Below the pieces are notes generated by a model, which did no database searches, had not been told where the DNA came from, and saw only the letters and a program-made list of their open reading frames with translations. From JBAVOR01 sp049692255 (GTDB lineage Bacteria; Babelota; Babeliae; Babelales; JACPOV01), in contig JBAVOR010000009.1 of assembly GCA_049692255.1 (NCBI GenBank), positions 43,816 through 107,815 of the forward strand: a stretch of DNA of 64,000 nt, read 5' to 3'. Positions 61,406 through 64,000 of this stretch are shown piece by piece (the stretch's first letter is position 1; each line of letters begins with the position of its first letter). A program made the position numbers and the translations under genes.

Positions 61406-62695
61406 ATGACTAAAAAGTTATTTTTATTAATTGCAATATGGTTCATTACTATGGCATACCCTATGGTTGCCATGGATAGCAATCAAGCACAACAGTTAGC
61501 TCTTATCATAGTGCCCAACGCACAGCTCAACTTTGTAAAAGATAGCGAATTTTTAGTAAATTCTATGAAAAATGGACTTACAACGGGTCATTATCTTGCG
61601 CAGAAAAAACAATTTGCTACTAAACGCGATCTTTACGAACTAAAACTCGTTACTCCATTTGAAAAATTCCCCATCGATATACGAAATGAAATTGCACATC
61701 GACTGGCTTCCGATGCAGAGACACAAAAAGCACTTCTAAAAAAAATCGACGAAAGTAAAGAGCCTTCTGTTCATATCGCTTATAATACAGCGGATTTTAA
61801 TGACTGTACTGTCAATATCGATCCGAAGACTAAACATGTATGCCGCATACCTCTTAACTACGTTTCTTCAAATAGAATCGAAGAATTATATATTTCTCCT
61901 CCAGTGCAAATAAAATTTGAAAAGGAAATATGCACGTACGGGCATACACATGATATTCCTACCGAAATCAAGGATGTTGCGTTGCGCTGCAATGCCTCCC
62001 CAAACAAAAAATTTCTCGCATATTTGGTGGTCGCAGGAAAAAGAAAGAAGATTCATTTGTGTAATCCAGTTTCTCTTCATATTTGGGACATGAACACTGT
62101 AAAAGAGATAAAAACAATATCCATTCCTTCTTTGATGTCTCAGCACAAGAATATATGGAAATCATATCTAATTAAAAAAGAGAAAAATCAACAAGAAGAA
62201 ATAAATATCTTAAAAGAAGAGGGATACGAAACGGACTTTGAACTCGATCCGTGTAATCCTTGCACTATAGCTTACTACTCTATGCAAAAGCATATAGTAG
62301 GCATTGCTATTGATAATTCTGGCAAACGAATTGCAATAGCTGATCGGACAAGTATTATGGTGATTGATGCAGAAAAAGAAACAGTCATTAAGGTTGCGCA
62401 AAATATGCCTACAAGATATAAAAACGTAGCAATTTCTCCGATTTTTCATATAGGGTTTAATGCTTTAGGAACACGACTCATCTATGGCCGTTCCTACGGG
62501 GGCTGGTTTAAAGTAATCCCTGGAAAAACCAAATTTGAATCAGTACAACTACCAAGTTTTGATAGATCAAAAGATTATCTCGAAAAATATTTGAGGGACA
62601 ATAAAGTGTATCCATTTATTTCTAACACCTCGCCATTCAAAGTAAAATCTGATGCAGCTCGAGAAAAAAAACTTGCAGATGGCTGGTTAGATTAA
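61406..62695 (+). CDS. Secreted protein with F-box-like motif and propeller-like repeats
   Basis: 429 residues, signal peptide LFLLIAIWFITMAYPMVAM; TAGGGG upstream. Residues 85-100 (FEKFPIDIRNEIAHRL) resemble the first helix of an F-box (LPxEIxxxIxxxL). The C-terminal ~230 residues have repeating strand motifs (NASPNKKFLAYLVVAG, SLHIWDMNTVKEI, AIDNSGKRIAIADRTSIMVID), like WD40 blades. The next gene has the same layout and is a paralog. F-box plus WD40 is a eukaryotic ubiquitin-ligase adaptor arrangement; a host-directed role is possible but the F-box match is short. Confidence 0.72.
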   Translation: MTKKLFLLIAIWFITMAYPMVAMDSNQAQQLALIIVPNAQLNFVKDSEFLVNSMKNGLTTGHYLAQKKQFATKRDLYELKLVTPFEKFPIDIRNEIAHRLASDAETQKALLKKIDESKEPSVHIAYNTADFNDCTVNIDPKTKHVCRIPLNYVSSNRIEELYISPPVQIKFEKEICTYGHTHDIPTEIKDVALRCNASPNKKFLAYLVVAGKRKKIHLCNPVSLHIWDMNTVKEIKTISIPSLMSQHKNIWKSYLIKKEKNQQEEINILKEEGYETDFELDPCNPCTIAYYSMQKHIVGIAIDNSGKRIAIADRTSIMVIDAEKETVIKVAQNMPTRYKNVAISPIFHIGFNALGTRLIYGRSYGGWFKVIPGKTKFESVQLPSFDRSKDYLEKYLRDNKVYPFISNTSPFKVKSDAAREKKLADGWLD

Positions 62696-62740
62696 TTCTT
62701 TACTAAAAATTATAAATGGATCTTTAATGGAGGTTCACAC

Positions 62741-63721
62741 ATGAAAAAAATACTATTATTCCTACTCGGTCCTGCAATTATTACCATGCATGTAATGGCC
62801 ATGGAACAAGAGCAGCCCCATCAACAACAAGTAGTGCCTTATCAAGGTCATTCCGCTTTTTATACTATGCCAAAAGAAATACGTAATCTTATTGCGCAGC
62901 ATCTTGTACATAATTTTCACAAAGAAGGGATAGGCCTTCACACGCAAAAACGCTCAATGAATTGCAACGGTTGCCAATTACAGTTGAGTGAAGGTTGTCA
63001 CGGCGATCTTGAGCTTATATACAAACAAGGCAGATGGCCCATTGCCCGCTTGCTTCATGATCCAAATAAATCGAATCAACAGATACATGCGACCCATTGC
63101 AACGTATCATCAAACAAACAATTTGCTGCTTATTTGACAGTAGAATATAAAGCAGAAAATGAAGAAATTGTTCCGCACTCTTTGCACGTAGTAGATCTGA
63201 ATAAAAAAAGCGAAATTCAAAAAGTTGACGTTAGCCCCTTCCTTGCAAAAAACGGTGGGCATTGGTTGGCAACACAAGTCGAATTCTGCATCAATTTAAG
63301 CGATAATAGTGATGATCTTGAAATCATGGAAAAAGAGCAAACGGAACTTGAGCTCCAAGGCTATGTTGAATCGGATGCATATCGCGCACAAGGAACTCGA
63401 ATTACTACCGTTACACTACTCAATAGCATTCAGGCTCTTACCATCAATAATAAAGGAGACAAGATTGGCATTGTTGATCAGACTGGTGTTATGCAATTCG
63501 ATGTAAAAACAAAGACGATGCATAAAACAAGCAAAAACCTAGCCCGTATTGCAGCGAGAGATTCTTTTAATCTGCGCTTTAACGAATCTGATTCTACGAT
63601 TACATATGGATTAGCACCTAAAATAATATCATTCGATGCGAATAGGGATATGCTTGAATATTATTTTAGCAAAATGGGTGTTAGCAAAACGCTAGAAAGC
63701 GTATATACACAAAAGCAATGA
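62741..63721 (+). CDS. Secreted paralog of the preceding gene (F-box-like motif, propeller-like repeats)
   Basis: 326 residues, strong GGAGG ribosome site. Signal peptide ILLFLLGPAIITMHVMA. MPKEIRNLIAQHLVH (43-57) is the F-box-like helix. The repeat part parallels the neighbour (CNVSSNKQFAAYLTVEY, SLHVVDLNKKSEI, LTINNKGDKIGIVDQTGVMQFDV). Shorter by ~100 residues, mainly between signal and propeller. A CNGCQLQLSEGC cluster is unique to this copy. 45-nt gap from the previous gene. Function unknown. Confidence 0.72.
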   Translation: MKKILLFLLGPAIITMHVMAMEQEQPHQQQVVPYQGHSAFYTMPKEIRNLIAQHLVHNFHKEGIGLHTQKRSMNCNGCQLQLSEGCHGDLELIYKQGRWPIARLLHDPNKSNQQIHATHCNVSSNKQFAAYLTVEYKAENEEIVPHSLHVVDLNKKSEIQKVDVSPFLAKNGGHWLATQVEFCINLSDNSDDLEIMEKEQTELELQGYVESDAYRAQGTRITTVTLLNSIQALTINNKGDKIGIVDQTGVMQFDVKTKTMHKTSKNLARIAARDSFNLRFNESDSTITYGLAPKIISFDANRDMLEYYFSKMGVSKTLESVYTQKQ

Positions 63722-63878
63722 GCCGGAATTTACATGGCACTCTATCTCTACAGAAAAGAAAATTGATACGAACCTAGATCATTTACAACGCTTGTTTCAA
63801 GATACAGCAGTCTGTAAAACAGTGCCATATGCATTGGCACTAAACGCGCCTGTAGCACTCGATCAAGAGAATACGTAA
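63696..63878 (+). pseudogene. Possible gene remnant: start-less open frame with protein-like composition
   Basis: A 60-codon open stretch with no ATG, overlapping the end of the previous gene in another frame. It reads KAYIHKSNEPEFTWHSIS.. and ends NAPVALDQENT. An AGTGCCA/TGGCACT hairpin lies inside (63821-63841). It may be the 3' remnant of a deleted gene or chance. Confidence 0.3.
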
Positions 63879-63892
63879 CACGTGAATAGAGT

Positions 63893-63920
63893 GTGCAACA
63901 GGTAAAAAACCTGATATAGT
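63893..63920 (+). promoter_or_regulatory. Predicted promoter
   Basis: GTGCAA (63893-63898), 16-bp spacer, TATAGT (63915-63920); same spacing as the promoter at 60379. It points at the gene starting at 63958. Confidence 0.45.
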
Positions 63921-63957
63921 TTGTTTGAATTACTATAAACACGGTTAGGAGAGCACC

Positions 63958-64000
63958 ATGAAGCAACACACTATATCTGCAACTGTTATTGTCGCAATTG
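63958..64000 (+). CDS. Start of a secreted protein (3' truncated by window edge)
   Basis: ATG at 63958 with TTAGGAGAG upstream. The 14 visible residues (MKQHTISATVIVAI) look like the beginning of a signal peptide. Nothing more can be said. Confidence 0.6.
   Translation, partial: MKQHTISATVIVAI

Noticed and set aside
1..64000. Prophage or integrative element in the window
   Set aside because: Apart from the S74 domain at the left edge there is no capsid, terminase, integrase or transposase pattern on either strand.

Overview
The window looks like part of a compact, reduced genome of a host-associated bacterium. The best fit is the Candidatus Dependentiae (TM6) type. That is an inference from gene content (large families of secreted proteins of unknown function, eukaryote-like domains, few metabolic genes, overlapping gene ends), not from a marker gene. 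There is no rRNA, transposase, integrase or CRISPR array. One tRNA gene, Gly(GCC) with an encoded CCA, lies at 18270-18344.

Layout. 1-551 is the 3' end of a fibre-like protein with a peptidase-S74 chaperone domain. 582-10728 is mostly minus strand: an M3 oligopeptidase, uvrB, a glycosyltransferase, a transaldolase-like gene and leuS, plus small secreted proteins. 10866-15712 holds a Nudix-like gene, a membrane protein, two paralogous small secreted proteins, a Fic protein with a winged-helix tail, and a secreted thioredoxin; TTTATCGGC/GCCGATAAA boxes surround the fic gene. 15719-25957 is core: mnmE, a Jag-like gene, tRNA-Gly, ruvA, an AGCS symporter, a GH1 glycosidase, a glycolipid glycosyltransferase, and a tpiA-secG-mlaE-mlaF run.

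26039-37640 appears to be one long operon: eight tandem diverged paralogs of a secreted family (helical N-terminal domain plus repeat-rich, probably beta-propeller C-terminal domain), closed by a formamidase/acetamidase gene. 37653-42665 (minus) holds a delta-60 repeat protein and a two-gene unit: a predicted pentameric ligand-gated ion channel followed 3 nt later by a protein joining a catalytically dead PPP-phosphatase-like domain to a type I periplasmic-binding domain. This looks like an undescribed ligand-sensing module and is the most striking locus. Next to it is a secreted protein with two C2H2-type zinc-finger-like motifs and a basic tail.

43720-50084 has clpB, a short uvrC without its HhH end, and three secreted coiled-coil proteins. 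50088-57841 (minus) encodes three large exported proteins that probably act together. 58131-64000 has an M23 peptidase, a PilO-like protein, an M48-like metalloprotease, two secreted proteins with F-box-like and propeller-like segments, and the start of another secreted protein.

A roughly 100-bp palindromic element recurs (46305-46404, 54613-54707, possibly related pieces at 18199-18271 and 58035-58108). One copy is read in frame at the 5' end of the 1551-codon gene. All product assignments come from reading motifs by eye; no database search was run.
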